Shown here piece after piece: positions 1 through 8,431 of a stretch of DNA of 64,000 nt. The notes below the pieces were generated by a model that saw only the letters and a list, made by a program, of their open reading frames with translations, searched no databases and had not been told where the DNA came from. A program made the position numbers and the translations under genes. This DNA is from an uncultured Lachnospiraceae bacterium (lineage in GTDB: Bacteria; Bacillota; Clostridia; Lachnospirales; Lachnospiraceae), in assembly GCA_910577165.1 (NCBI GenBank), contig CAJTLX010000007.1, positions 1-64,000 of the forward strand, in the 5' to 3' direction. The number at the start of each line of letters is the position of its first letter. Position 1 is the stretch's first letter.

Positions 1-24
1 AAGGTTAAAAAATAGCACGTCCAT
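1..24 (-). CDS. First codons of a further polysaccharide-locus gene (partial)
   Basis: An ATG at 24-22 on the minus strand opens eight codons (MDVLFFNL) that run off the left edge of the window. A good Shine-Dalgarno, AGGGAG, sits 8 nt upstream inside the gap after the preceding glycosyltransferase, which stops at 45. Spacing and strand fit the next gene of the same operon. Too little is visible to name a product. Confidence 0.6.
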
Positions 25-44
25 TTTCTTAACTCCCTTCTTGT

Positions 45-1166
45 TTACTGATTATAAACTCTGTCTATTGTATCTTCTGCTATGTTATTCCAATCGTATT
101 TTCTTTTGATAAAAGAACTGAGTTGCAATCCTTGCTTTTTTAATAAATCTCTATTATCAGCTAACATCAGAATATCAAAAAGGCGAAAAAAATCATCCAA
201 CCCCGAGGCTAAATAACTAAACTCTGGTAAAATATATTCCTTTATCGATCCAGTATCAGTTGTCAAAACAGTTTTATTCATAGCAGCTGCTTTAAAAATA
301 ACACCGCTCATACTGGCAGAACGATAAGGCATTACTACTATATCTGCCATATATATATATGTGTTTAATTCAACTTCTTCTATTATTTTTGGCTTATAGA
401 AGATATTACTACAGCTCATTATTCTATCTTCCAGCTTATTCAGTTCATTAAAATCGGGATCTTTTTTTCCTACTACAATTAAAAACAAATTTTTATCAAG
501 ATAGTGATTCATCCAATACCCTAACAGTGCATCTATACCTTTATTAAAAAACATATTTCCAAAAAATATTGCTGTTTTTTGAGAATTTCTTAGTTTATGC
601 ATCAGTTTCTCATCAAGGTCTTCCTTTGAAATTTTATTATCCAAAGATAAAAAAGTTCCATGTCTTTCAATCCTTAATTTCCCAGAATACTCTGGAAAAA
701 TCTTTATAAATTCTTTTTTTATCTCTTCCCCGTGAACAATTATTCTATCAAAATATGAATAATGCTTTCTATAGTATGATATATATTTCTTTCCATTTCT
801 ATGTGGTAAAATATTATGAGCAGTAAAAATCAGTTTAGATCCTGTTCTCCTTATCAACCATAATATAATATTGTCAATTTTAGGAACAGATAGCCATTGA
901 ATATGAACAATATCTATTTTTTCCCTTTTTATGAGCCTAATTACCTTTAAATAAGCACCTATATAATGACATCCCTTAATAATTTTTTTCCATTTTCCTA
1001 TACTAGTTTCTGAAGAAAACCAGTAATATCTTTTTATATTAGTAAGTTCAATTGATAAATGGTTATTTCGTGTTACATAATATAAATCTACATACCTAGA
1101 CAAAGCCCTAGCTAATTCAGCTCCATAGATTATTCCTGATGAATCTATAAGTATTACTTTTTTCAT
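45..1166 (-). CDS. Glycosyltransferase family 4 (GT-B fold)
   Basis: About 373 residues with the two-domain layout of GT4 enzymes. The N-terminal half carries the acceptor-side pattern 'DIVHIQW' followed by 'FTAHNILPHR', and the C-terminal half carries the nucleotide-sugar site ('IFFGNMFFNKGIDALL', 'DIVVMPYRSASMSGV', then 'TDTGSIKEYI'). It probably adds one sugar to a lipid-linked surface polysaccharide unit at the inner face of the membrane; the sugar cannot be read from sequence. An ATG lies 18 nt further upstream (1184), but the Shine-Dalgarno GGGGA lies directly before the ATG at 1166, so I chose that start. It is AT-rich like its neighbours and unlike the core genes downstream in the window, as is common for exchanged polysaccharide loci. 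It is the last complete gene on the left. Confidence 0.88.
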   Translation of the reverse strand: MKKVILIDSSGIIYGAELARALSRYVDLYYVTRNNHLSIELTNIKRYYWFSSETSIGKWKKIIKGCHYIGAYLKVIRLIKREKIDIVHIQWLSVPKIDNIILWLIRRTGSKLIFTAHNILPHRNGKKYISYYRKHYSYFDRIIVHGEEIKKEFIKIFPEYSGKLRIERHGTFLSLDNKISKEDLDEKLMHKLRNSQKTAIFFGNMFFNKGIDALLGYWMNHYLDKNLFLIVVGKKDPDFNELNKLEDRIMSCSNIFYKPKIIEEVELNTYIYMADIVVMPYRSASMSGVIFKAAAMNKTVLTTDTGSIKEYILPEFSYLASGLDDFFRLFDILMLADNRDLLKKQGLQLSSFIKRKYDWNNIAEDTIDRVYNQ

Positions 1167-1274
1167 TATTTTTCCCCATATCATTGTTATCTATTAATTT
1201 TTATATTTGCTGAACTTTTGAAATTTTCTTTTTTTAAATTTGGAGTATGTTTAAATCTCTCTATCTATTTTAAT

Positions 1275-2060
1275 TTATTTAAAAAAATAGAACAAGTTTC
1301 TTATTGTTAAAAACAATGCTGTTACTTTTCGATATTCCAATACCTTAAAAAACATTTGGTAATGATATTTTATTAATTTAATTCTATTACCATTAGATAA
1401 ACCTATATGACTTCTGTAAATTGCCAATGGTTCGCCAAACAAAAAACCGCTAAATCCTTTTCGGAGAATTTTTAACCACAAAGCATAATCATTTCTTTTG
1501 TCCAACTTAGATATATTGATTTTCCCCGTTTTTTCAGCATCAAAGATAACAGTAAGACATCCGATATAATTTTTCTTTAATAAATCCTTATAGATAACTT
1601 TATCAGGACATACTTTGGATATCAATTTTGTTTCATCGTCTATAGCATAAACAAATTTGGTTTTTGCCACATAATAATTTGTATAAGAAAATGCATATCC
1701 ATATTTCATCATAAACCCAATTTGCTTTTTTAATTTTTCTGGAAGCCACAAATCATCTCCATCCAAAAAAGCAATATATTTCCCCCTTGCCTTATTGATT
1801 GCAACATTCCTTGCGATAGATGCTCCTCCTTTTTCCGGCAATTTCAAAACTTTTATACGGGGATCTTTTTCTGCATAAGAATAAGCAATTTCCAATGTCT
1901 TATCAGTTGAAATATCATCAACCATAATCATTTCCCAATTCTGATATGTTTGACATAAAACTGATCGAATTGTTTCTTCAATATATTTATCACAATTATA
2001 TATTGGAGTAATAATACTTACAAGCGGTTCATCCAATATATTTTTTTCTCTGTTTTCCAT
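1275..2060 (-). CDS. Glycosyltransferase family 2 (GT-A fold)
   Basis: A 261-residue GT2 protein. It opens with 'VSIITPIYNCDKYIEETIRS', continues with 'IMVDDISTDKT' for the nucleotide site, 'GGASIARNVAINKARG', and the metal-binding 'FLDGDDLWLP' (DxD-like), then 'KRNDYALWLKILRKG' near residue 190. The family uses UDP- or dTDP-activated sugars to extend a lipid-linked oligosaccharide in the cytoplasm. The short C-terminus has no long membrane segments, so this is a simple elongating transferase rather than a synthase. It sits between the epimerase and the GT4 gene on the same strand with about 90-110 bp AT-rich gaps, consistent with one operon. Donor and linkage are unknown. Confidence 0.9.
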   Translation of the reverse strand: MENREKNILDEPLVSIITPIYNCDKYIEETIRSVLCQTYQNWEMIMVDDISTDKTLEIAYSYAEKDPRIKVLKLPEKGGASIARNVAINKARGKYIAFLDGDDLWLPEKLKKQIGFMMKYGYAFSYTNYYVAKTKFVYAIDDETKLISKVCPDKVIYKDLLKKNYIGCLTVIFDAEKTGKINISKLDKRNDYALWLKILRKGFSGFLFGEPLAIYRSHIGLSNGNRIKLIKYHYQMFFKVLEYRKVTALFLTIRNLFYFFK

Positions 2061-2147
2061 TATCCTTTACTCCACTTACCATAATAAACTTATAATAAAA
2101 TTCCTCAGTAATTTATATTTAAAAATAAACTTTATTTTTATTAAACA

Positions 2148-3017
2148 TTATTTTTCTGTTATCCGAATGCTTTCCTCCAGTCCATATTTTCTGTAATTCG
2201 TTTTATAAGCACTTAATTCTGGAGCATAACAAAAATTTCCAAAAGCTTTATTTACGCTACTGCTTACACAACTTAACAGTTTTAACACCAAGCTGCATCC
2301 AGGGATAAGCAAAGTTTTCTTTCCATATACTGACGCAATCATTTTCACAAGTTCGCTAGTATTTGATATTTCATTATTACATGGCCAAAATATTCCTCTC
2401 TCTTCATTTTCAATCATCAATTTTACAAACTCAACCAAATTGCCGATATAACACATTGAACGACTATTTTTAATTTTAGGAAATACGGGCATCTTTTTTG
2501 CGAGTTTCGCCAGCATCAAATAATTCCCTTTACATCCCTTTCCATAAATCATTGGAGGACGCAAAATCACTACTTTAAAATCATTATCTTCCAATTTTCT
2601 CAATCCATTTTCTGCCTTTGCTTTACTATCGCCGTAAAAATTCGTTGGGCTAATCTGTGTTTCTTTGGTGATTACTCTTTCTTTTCCAATAGGTGCGCCA
2701 TCCCCATATACACTTGCTGAACTCATAAAAATAAATTGTTTTACCCCTTCTTTTTTCGCTTTTTGTGCTAAGAAAATTGTTAGATCAGTGTTTACTTTGT
2801 AATAAAGTTTTTTTTGTTCATCCGATACTTTCTTCATATTTAAATGTACAATTCCTGCTACATGAAAAACTACATTATAGCTTGAAAAATCTTCTTTCTT
2901 CCATCCGTTATCCCTTACACTTATGGAATCAACTGTATATTCTTTAAATTGGGATATGTAATCATAAAACGCCTTACCTATATAACTGTTTTTTCCTGTA
3001 ACTAATATTCGCTTCAT
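2148..3017 (-). CDS. NAD-dependent sugar epimerase/dehydratase (extended SDR)
   Basis: A 289-residue extended short-chain dehydrogenase. The N-terminal Rossmann site is 'ILVTGKNSYIGKAF', the adenine-side pattern is 'VVFHVAGIVH', and the catalytic Ser/Tyr/Lys set is visible as 'FMSSASVYG' and 'NFYGDSKAKAE' (YxxxK). 'VVILRPPMIYGKG' follows, typical of UDP-glucose 4-epimerase-like and UDP-HexNAc 4-reductase-like enzymes. It probably makes or modifies the nucleotide sugar used first by the adjacent sugar transferase, a common pairing in capsule loci. The substrate is inferred only from context. It lies 54 bp downstream of the sugar transferase gene on the same strand. Confidence 0.85.
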   Translation of the reverse strand: MKRILVTGKNSYIGKAFYDYISQFKEYTVDSISVRDNGWKKEDFSSYNVVFHVAGIVHLNMKKVSDEQKKLYYKVNTDLTIFLAQKAKKEGVKQFIFMSSASVYGDGAPIGKERVITKETQISPTNFYGDSKAKAENGLRKLEDNDFKVVILRPPMIYGKGCKGNYLMLAKLAKKMPVFPKIKNSRSMCYIGNLVEFVKLMIENEERGIFWPCNNEISNTSELVKMIASVYGKKTLLIPGCSLVLKLLSCVSSSVNKAFGNFCYAPELSAYKTNYRKYGLEESIRITEK

Positions 3018-3071
3018 TATAAACCATCCTTTACTACCTTTTGAGCATATCGTTTCTGCTTTCCTGTCCTT

Positions 3072-3926
3072 TCACTGTTTTTTCTTCGCCTTTTTCTTGA
3101 TTTCTACACTTTTATTTACTGTATTTTTCTTACCTTTCCCTTTATTTTGTGCATTTCGACATCTTTGCCTTATCTGTCCCGTTCCTCCCTCCACCACACC
3201 ATCATGTTTTAACACCTTTCCAATTGTTCCAAAAAAACACTGACAATCAAAATAAAAATTCATCCGGCGAACATATTCTCCATCTAATTTTGCTTTCACC
3301 AAGATTTCTAATTCATCTCGACCGTTAATTTGCGCCCAGCCACTTAGTCCAGGCTTTATATCATTCGCACCATATTTTTCGCGTGCTTCAATCAAGTCAT
3401 ATTGATTCCAGAGTGCCGGTCGTGGTCCAATAAAACTCATTTCACCGCGAAAAATATTAAAAAGTTGAGGCAGTTCATCCAGGCTATATTTACGTAGGAA
3501 CACACCAATTTTTAACAAATACTGCTCTGGATTTTTCAGTTGATGAGTCGGAACATCATGTGGTGTTACCATTTTCATAGAACGAAATTTGAACAGCATA
3601 AAATATTTTTTATGTAATCCAACTCGTCTCTGTTGAAATAGAGCAGGTCCTGGATCAGATATTTTAATCAGTAATGCAATAATTAGCATTGGAATAGCAA
3701 ATATTACAATTCCAATTCCCGAAAGCACAAGATCTATCAATCTTTTTCCAAAATATTGATACAAATACTTTAGCCCCCTAACATTTATTTTTTTACTAAA
3801 AAAGGACAGGCTTCGCCATCCCATCAAATATGTATTTTTATATTCAATACATACTTCATAGATTATCTTGCAAAGTGTATCAAAAAATGGCTTTTCCTCT
3901 CTCTTTCTCCAGTCTTTCTTATACAC
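3072..3926 (-). CDS. Polyprenyl-phosphate sugar-1-phosphate transferase (initiating enzyme)
   Basis: This is the priming glycosyltransferase of the locus. It moves a sugar-1-phosphate to undecaprenyl phosphate at the membrane. The core is 'KRLIDLVLSGIGIVIFAIP' (one membrane hairpin, about residues 60-85), then 'DPGPALFQQRRVGL', 'FKFRSM', 'RKYSLDELPQLFNIFRGEMS', 'GPRP' and 'KPGLSGWAQINGRD', all standard for the bacterial sugar transferase family. At 284 residues it is longer than the usual 200-230 because of a hydrophilic N-terminal lead and a Lys-rich tail. The start is a GTG; an in-frame TAG lies 9 nt upstream, so the gene cannot extend. The nearest Shine-Dalgarno (GGAGA) is unusually close to the GTG. 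Confidence 0.9.
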   Translation of the reverse strand: MYKKDWRKREEKPFFDTLCKIIYEVCIEYKNTYLMGWRSLSFFSKKINVRGLKYLYQYFGKRLIDLVLSGIGIVIFAIPMLIIALLIKISDPGPALFQQRRVGLHKKYFMLFKFRSMKMVTPHDVPTHQLKNPEQYLLKIGVFLRKYSLDELPQLFNIFRGEMSFIGPRPALWNQYDLIEAREKYGANDIKPGLSGWAQINGRDELEILVKAKLDGEYVRRMNFYFDCQCFFGTIGKVLKHDGVVEGGTGQIRQRCRNAQNKGKGKKNTVNKSVEIKKKAKKKQ

Positions 3927-4047
3927 TCTCCGCTATAGCTGATACGTAATTGGAATGCGACAACGCGACAATTCTTTATTCGTATCATTTTTACTTTCCT
4001 ATTTTCTATCTTTGTTATTTCATCACTTTTTGTTCCATTTAGAGAAG

Positions 4048-6528
4048 TTATCTTTTCTCTCCCGTTTTTCCTGCTTGTCTTCCCTGTTTCACACTCCACC
4101 GCATTCCGATCGCCTCTAACCTTTGTATCTGCAGCTGACTCAATGTCCTTTTTCCAATCCCGCCATATGCATATCGCTGATTGGAAATCCATTTCCCCAG
4201 CCGATAGCCGTCCTCACAGATATAGGCATTTGGTACTGTGAGATTTCCGGTTTGCAAAAAATAATCTTCTGCATGGGCAAATCCAATCTCCCATGTATCT
4301 GGGGATTCCCATACCATACCAATCCCATCAAGCATCCTAACTTGCCAGCTGGCAAGTTTCCCCTCTCTTCGGTTTGCGCGCTGATGAGAAAGCCAAATTT
4401 TAAGGCTTTTTCCATTGCCTGATATATAGCGTTTCGGCACGGCAAGATTTCCGTATCTTTGATAAAATTCTTCTGCCTCGCCATATTGCTGCCACCAAGA
4501 TAACTCCGCCTGGGATTCACCCGGTTTTATTCCGATCGAGAGAAGTTTTTGCTTCTGCTCCTTAGTCAATAATCTTCGCGAAGCTTGTCTACTCGTTTCC
4601 TTCTCCTGTTGCCCATCTTTATTTTCTTCTTCCAATTTTGCCTTCTGTTCCCTTATCCAGCGTTCCAGCCAGACTCCTTCAACCACATAATCTCCTGGCA
4701 TTTTTAAGTTTCCGTGTTTGTTATAATAATGTTTTGCCAATTCAAAGCGATATTCCCAAGAATCCGGGATCTCCCAGATCATCCCAATTTTAGTCAAACG
4801 CATAATCCGTTCAGTATCGCTCTTTTTTTTCCTTCGTCCAGCTTCTTTCGCAAGTTTCTCTCCCTCTTCCCGCTTTATCCGTTTTTCCATAATCTTTCCA
4901 TCTATTTTTAATTCCTCCTGTTGCATCTTCTCCAAATAATTCTGGTATTTTTCCCTCTGTCTTCGCACCCAGCGGCCAAGCTTACAGCCATCCTTAGTCA
5001 CATAATCCGCAGGAACTTTTAGATCGCCATGCTCCATAAAATAGTTTTCTGCCAGCAAAAAGTTTCTCTCCCAAGCAATATCCTGTATTCCCTGCCATTG
5101 CATTCCAATCTCATCAAGTTGTTTTATCTGTGTTTCACTTAAAATACCCGCAGTTTTTCCCAAAAAGACTTTTCTTTGTGTCGTAATCCAGGCTCCAAGG
5201 GAATACCCCTCCGGTGTGGTATAGTGTGAGGGTACATTAAGATTTCCATATTTCCCGAAATACTCCCGTGCCATTGCATACATTGCTTCCCAGGATGCTC
5301 CAAGCGTTTCGTTTAACTGCATAAATAGCTTTCTGCAATCCTTCACCTCATCGCTCATTTGAAAATGCTCATGAACAATCTCGTCCCCTCTGCCGTTAGC
5401 GCGAAGGGCAAAGACCGCACTATATAATTCTTCCTCCATCGCACCGATACTGCAAAGATTTTCAATATTCATTACGATGTCAAAGATTATCGGTGTTTTC
5501 TTTGTTCCTGCTGCAAGTGCCCGCCCAATCTGCTGCTTATAAATGGTCGGAGAAACAGTTGGACGCAGCAAAATCACTCCATCCACATCATCGATATGAA
5601 TTCCTTCATTTAACATATCAATGCAGTACAAAAGTTTTAAATGTTCGCTCTGATCAGCTTTGAAATGCTGAAATTCCTCTGCGGTTGCAGGATCGTCGGA
5701 ATATGCAGTGTAAATATGGGATTCTCTATCCACCTTCGCAAACCATTCTGGGGCAAGTGCCCGCATTTCATTTAAATGATCATAATTGGCACAGAAAACA
5801 ATATATTTTCCCGAACCGGACGACATATGTCTTGCAAAAATTTCTTCCAGCCCATCCGCTTTCTCAAGTGCCCGTCTGAGTGCCTGGAGTTCTTTTTCCG
5901 CTTTATCGCGCATTCTTTTATTTTTTATCCGCTGTATTCCCCTCTCATACTTTTGCAGTTGTCTTTGATAGGAATATACGGAAAGCACATAGTTTGGTGC
6001 GGGGAGAATTCCCCGTACCACAGCGGCTCCAAGAGTCAGCTCCGAGGCAATATTTCCGTCAAAAAGTTCCCATGCCATATCCCTCTGATTATCCAGATAG
6101 CGTATGCTTGTCGCAGAAAGTCCGAGTACGAGTGCCTCCGGATACATTTCCCGCAGGCGATTGGCACCGTCGCCCCACTGGGCAGCTCCACAGCGGTGAA
6201 ATTCATCTAATATAATATAATCCGGCTTAATATCCGCCAGTTTTTCCCCCTTCATTCGCATCAGTCTTGCATAAGTAATAAATTGTATATTGTCTAATTC
6301 CTGACCTCCTGCCAAAAGCCATTTTTCTTTCTGTGTTTCAAAAATATATTCTGATGGGGAAAGCCAGCATATCTTCTTTTCCTTATTATCCATACAAAGC
6401 TGAAACGCAATAAAAGATTTTCCCGTTCCGGTCGGATGAACTACTGCCGCCTTTCCCGTCTGTTTCATCATGGAAATTGCCGCCGCATAAGCGTTTAGGT
6501 TATGTTTGAACAAGATATTTTTTCCCAA
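4048..6528 (-). CDS. SF2 helicase with five helicase-associated (HA) repeats
   Basis: An 826-residue DEAD/DEAH-like helicase. Motif I is 'VVHPTGTGKSFIA', motif II is DEFH ('YIILDEFHRCG'), motif III is 'LGLSATS', and the second RecA domain has 'DMLNEGIHIDDVDGVI' and 'YKQQIGRALA'. After about residue 410 come five HA repeats of roughly 70-100 residues (pattern: W, YF, HGNL, VP, Y, G, LG, WI, QR, IGM, W), the second and third with charged insertions. HA domains are thought to bind nucleic acid; the function here is unknown. The start is TTG with Shine-Dalgarno AGGGAG 9 nt upstream. It is the first gene after the invertible promoter and is followed by polysaccharide genes on the same strand after 121 bp without a clear terminator, so they are probably co-transcribed. 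Confidence 0.88.
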   Translation of the reverse strand: MGKNILFKHNLNAYAAAISMMKQTGKAAVVHPTGTGKSFIAFQLCMDNKEKKICWLSPSEYIFETQKEKWLLAGGQELDNIQFITYARLMRMKGEKLADIKPDYIILDEFHRCGAAQWGDGANRLREMYPEALVLGLSATSIRYLDNQRDMAWELFDGNIASELTLGAAVVRGILPAPNYVLSVYSYQRQLQKYERGIQRIKNKRMRDKAEKELQALRRALEKADGLEEIFARHMSSGSGKYIVFCANYDHLNEMRALAPEWFAKVDRESHIYTAYSDDPATAEEFQHFKADQSEHLKLLYCIDMLNEGIHIDDVDGVILLRPTVSPTIYKQQIGRALAAGTKKTPIIFDIVMNIENLCSIGAMEEELYSAVFALRANGRGDEIVHEHFQMSDEVKDCRKLFMQLNETLGASWEAMYAMAREYFGKYGNLNVPSHYTTPEGYSLGAWITTQRKVFLGKTAGILSETQIKQLDEIGMQWQGIQDIAWERNFLLAENYFMEHGDLKVPADYVTKDGCKLGRWVRRQREKYQNYLEKMQQEELKIDGKIMEKRIKREEGEKLAKEAGRRKKKSDTERIMRLTKIGMIWEIPDSWEYRFELAKHYYNKHGNLKMPGDYVVEGVWLERWIREQKAKLEEENKDGQQEKETSRQASRRLLTKEQKQKLLSIGIKPGESQAELSWWQQYGEAEEFYQRYGNLAVPKRYISGNGKSLKIWLSHQRANRREGKLASWQVRMLDGIGMVWESPDTWEIGFAHAEDYFLQTGNLTVPNAYICEDGYRLGKWISNQRYAYGGIGKRTLSQLQIQRLEAIGMRWSVKQGRQAGKTGEKR

Positions 6529-6739
6529 TTGGCTTTTCTCCCTTCCGAATACTTTTTGGTCCTTTGTTGTGTCTAGTATGTTTTTTACTTTCTTTTTTTG
6601 TACTTTTTCTAATTTTTTCCGGAGGTTCTTTTTGTTTTATAACTTTTTCGACTCAAAATAAAGTCTCTGCAAATATTGGGTTCTCTGTGGATTTTTCTTT
6701 TCTAGTTATATCTTGTATTGCTAATTTAGATATAAAAGG

Positions 6740-6761
6740 TAATGAATCGTAGCAATGTATG
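6740..6761 (+). repeat. Left arm of 22-bp perfect inverted repeat
   Basis: The sequence beginning TAATGAATCGTAG is the exact reverse complement of 7158-7179; all 22 bases match and the match ends sharply on both sides. It lies between the promoter and the helicase gene. Confidence 0.9.
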
Positions 6762-6811
6762 ACTGACAAATATTGTAAAAATCATGACAGTCTGTACTAT
6801 CAACCGTTGAA

Positions 6812-6840
6812 ATTGTATCATAGAATCATCATTTTGTCAA
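6812..6840 (-). promoter_or_regulatory. Strong sigma-A promoter inside the inverton, reading left
   Basis: On the minus strand TTGACA (6840-6835) is followed by a 17-bp spacer and TACAAT (6817-6812), with an extended -10 TG one base upstream. Predicted transcription start is near 6805, giving a leader of about 277 nt that crosses the left repeat arm before the helicase start at 6528. Confidence 0.82.
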
Positions 6841-6946
6841 TAAATTTAGAATCTGTTTTTTATCCTGCAAAATTTGTAAATATAAATCTATATAAAATAG
6901 CATATATTATATCTAAATTTTTCTTAAAATCTGTATCTTTTTTGTT

Positions 6947-7127
6947 ATTCGCCGTCAAAATTGGTGTCAAAATTTATCGAAAAATCTAGTAAGAACGACC
7001 TATTCTAAATTGTAGATCGCTCTTTTTTTGGCGGTTTTCTGGTCAAGGAGATTGTTCTTAATCCTCTTCTCTATTATTTTAAATTACATGAATTCGCCGT
7101 CAATTCATGGTCAATTTTTCTCAAAAG
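6947..7127 (+). repeat. Imperfect direct repeat pair inside the inverton
   Basis: Copies at 6947-6985 and 7092-7127 both start ATTCGCCGTCAA and share GTCAA, ATTT and a final CAAAA/GAAAA. They are in the same orientation and 145 bp apart. They could be accessory recombinase or regulator sites; this is a guess. Confidence 0.5.
6993..7029 (+). terminator. Terminator-like hairpin inside the inverton
   Basis: GAACGACCTA pairs imperfectly (two mismatches) with TAGATCGCTC around a 10-nt loop and is followed by seven T residues on the plus strand. In the present orientation it faces away from the helicase; after inversion it would face towards it. Confidence 0.45.
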
Positions 7128-7157
7128 CCTGTATTTACAAGGATTTTAGGGGTGAAC

Positions 7158-7179
7158 CATACATTGCTACGATTCATTA
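7158..7179 (-). repeat. Right arm of 22-bp perfect inverted repeat
   Basis: Exact reverse complement of 6740-6761, begins CATACATTGCTAC. The arms are separated by 396 bp, too far for a simple transcript hairpin of regulatory size but typical of recombinase-inverted segments. Confidence 0.9.
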
Positions 7180-7254
7180 TTTTTTCCCCGAATCTTCCGG
7201 TGTATATTCCCCTTTTTAATATAAAAACATCTGCTCATTTATTTTAAAATATAA

Positions 7255-7284
7255 GGCGATTGCCTTTTTTAGCCTACAACCGCC
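7255..7284 (-). terminator. Terminator between the two-component/ABC operon and the inverton
   Basis: On the minus strand GGCGGTTGT pairs along its full length, with two G-U pairs, with the GC-rich arm GGCAATCGCC, followed by a T-rich tail. It should end leftward transcription from the histidine kinase operon. T residues on the plus side make it possibly bidirectional. The rest of 7180-7503 shows no gene. Confidence 0.6.
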
Positions 7285-7503
7285 TTTTTATCCGCTAATT
7301 TTATTACTTGGACGATATATTTTTTAAAGTCCCTGCAAATGTTTCCTCGTCAGCGTATTTCGATAAAGATTATAATTCTATGGTTGTTTTTAAACTGCAC
7401 CCTCTGGCTGAATACAGACTAGCGCAGATATAATCTCTGCTTCTACTATACCATATCATACTCCAAAAAGAAAGTCCTTTTTCTTATCTTTCCCCCACCC
7501 TTC

Positions 7504-8397
7504 CTAAAACATCACTGTTACAATAAGCTTCCCCTCTAAATATTCCGCCCAGATCTTTCCCCCCATACGCACTGTAAAATTCTTTGCGATCGAAAGCCCC
7601 AATCCGCTGGATTTTCTTGCTGTTTCAACGGTAAAAAACCGATCAAAAATCCTTCCGACCAGTATCTCATTAAGCTCGCCCGCCATATTGGAAAAACAAA
7701 TCCTCCCATCCTCATACAGCACCACATTAAAATCGCCATCACTGTATTTTAATGCGTTTCCAATCAGGTTTTCAAAAATTCTTGCAAGTGCGTTTTTATT
7801 TACTTCCCGTATTACTCTTACTTTTGGCATTTCAATTTCTGGCACAATTCCTCTTGTCGTAAATGCAGCATAAAATGCTGCCAAACTTTCCTCAAGCACA
7901 TTTCCCATATCTACAGGCACGATACTTAATTCCTCCGGCTTGGTAAGAATCACTGAATATTGAAATAATTCCTCCGTAAGCCCCATCATTGCGCCAACCC
8001 GGTTTTCGATCAGTTTAAAATAATGTTTTATCATTTCTATTCTTTCCTCAAAGGAAAGCAAGTGTAGATATCCGCAGATTGCGGTAAGTGGGGTGCGCAG
8101 GTCATGGGAAATATTGGTAACCGCTTCCTTTAACTCGCGATCCCCCTGTTGATATCTTAATCTTTCTTCTCGAAGTACACGAATCTGTTGATTAAGTTTC
8201 TCCGCTATCGCGCACACCCACTTATCGCGGGAAGAAATCGTAAGTAAGGTATTTGTGTCCATACTGAGATGTTCCTTCAATTCCTCGCAGATCTCCTCCA
8301 TGCTTTTCCTGATCAAATATAATTTTACACTGACAAAGATCAGTGCGGTAAGCAATATCCCGCATAGAAAATACAAAAAGAACACCGGAACAAACAT
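7504..8397 (-). CDS. Sensor histidine kinase
   Basis: A 297-residue membrane kinase. One N-terminal membrane segment (residues 1-28) leads through a short linker without a visible sensor domain. The DHp H-box is 'NISHDLRTPLTAICGY' with the phospho-accepting His near residue 98. The ATPase domain shows the N-box 'ENLIGNALKYSDGD', an F-box region 'RIFDRFFT', and the G-box 'SSGLGLSIAKN'. With almost no extracellular part it resembles intramembrane-sensing kinases, which often detect antimicrobial peptides through their partner transporter. It is the last gene of the leftward operon (regulator, ATPase, permease, permease, kinase), 34 bp after the second permease, and should phosphorylate the response regulator at 11313-11975. 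Confidence 0.92.
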   Translation of the reverse strand: MFVPVFFLYFLCGILLTALIFVSVKLYLIRKSMEEICEELKEHLSMDTNTLLTISSRDKWVCAIAEKLNQQIRVLREERLRYQQGDRELKEAVTNISHDLRTPLTAICGYLHLLSFEERIEMIKHYFKLIENRVGAMMGLTEELFQYSVILTKPEELSIVPVDMGNVLEESLAAFYAAFTTRGIVPEIEMPKVRVIREVNKNALARIFENLIGNALKYSDGDFNVVLYEDGRICFSNMAGELNEILVGRIFDRFFTVETARKSSGLGLSIAKNFTVRMGGKIWAEYLEGKLIVTVMF

Positions 8398-8431
8398 CTT
8401 TTTTCCCCTCTCTCAACGTTTACCTGAAATT

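Larger units (their letters stand above)
6740..7179. other. Putative invertible promoter element (inverton)
   Basis: This 440-bp intergenic segment is bounded by a perfect 22-bp inverted repeat and contains a strong leftward promoter 50 bp inside the left arm. Nothing inside looks like a gene: the small plus-strand ORFs are AT-rich and lack ribosome sites. As drawn, the promoter reads out of the left arm towards the TTG start of the helicase 211 bp away, the ON state. Inversion would point it right, towards the terminator at 7255-7284 and a convergent gene end, the OFF state. The layout matches invertible promoters that control surface polysaccharides in gut bacteria. No site-specific recombinase is present in the window, so it would act in trans. 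Confidence 0.72.

Noticed and set aside
3863..4520. Minus-strand frames of 109 and 126 codons overlapping the helicase 3' end
   Set aside because: They are in other frames of the well-supported HA repeats and show no family features.
6564..7219. Three small plus-strand reading frames of 62-76 codons in the helicase upstream gap
   Set aside because: They are AT-rich, lack ribosome sites, span the repeat arm or the promoter, and read like random translation; the segment is better explained as a non-coding invertible promoter.
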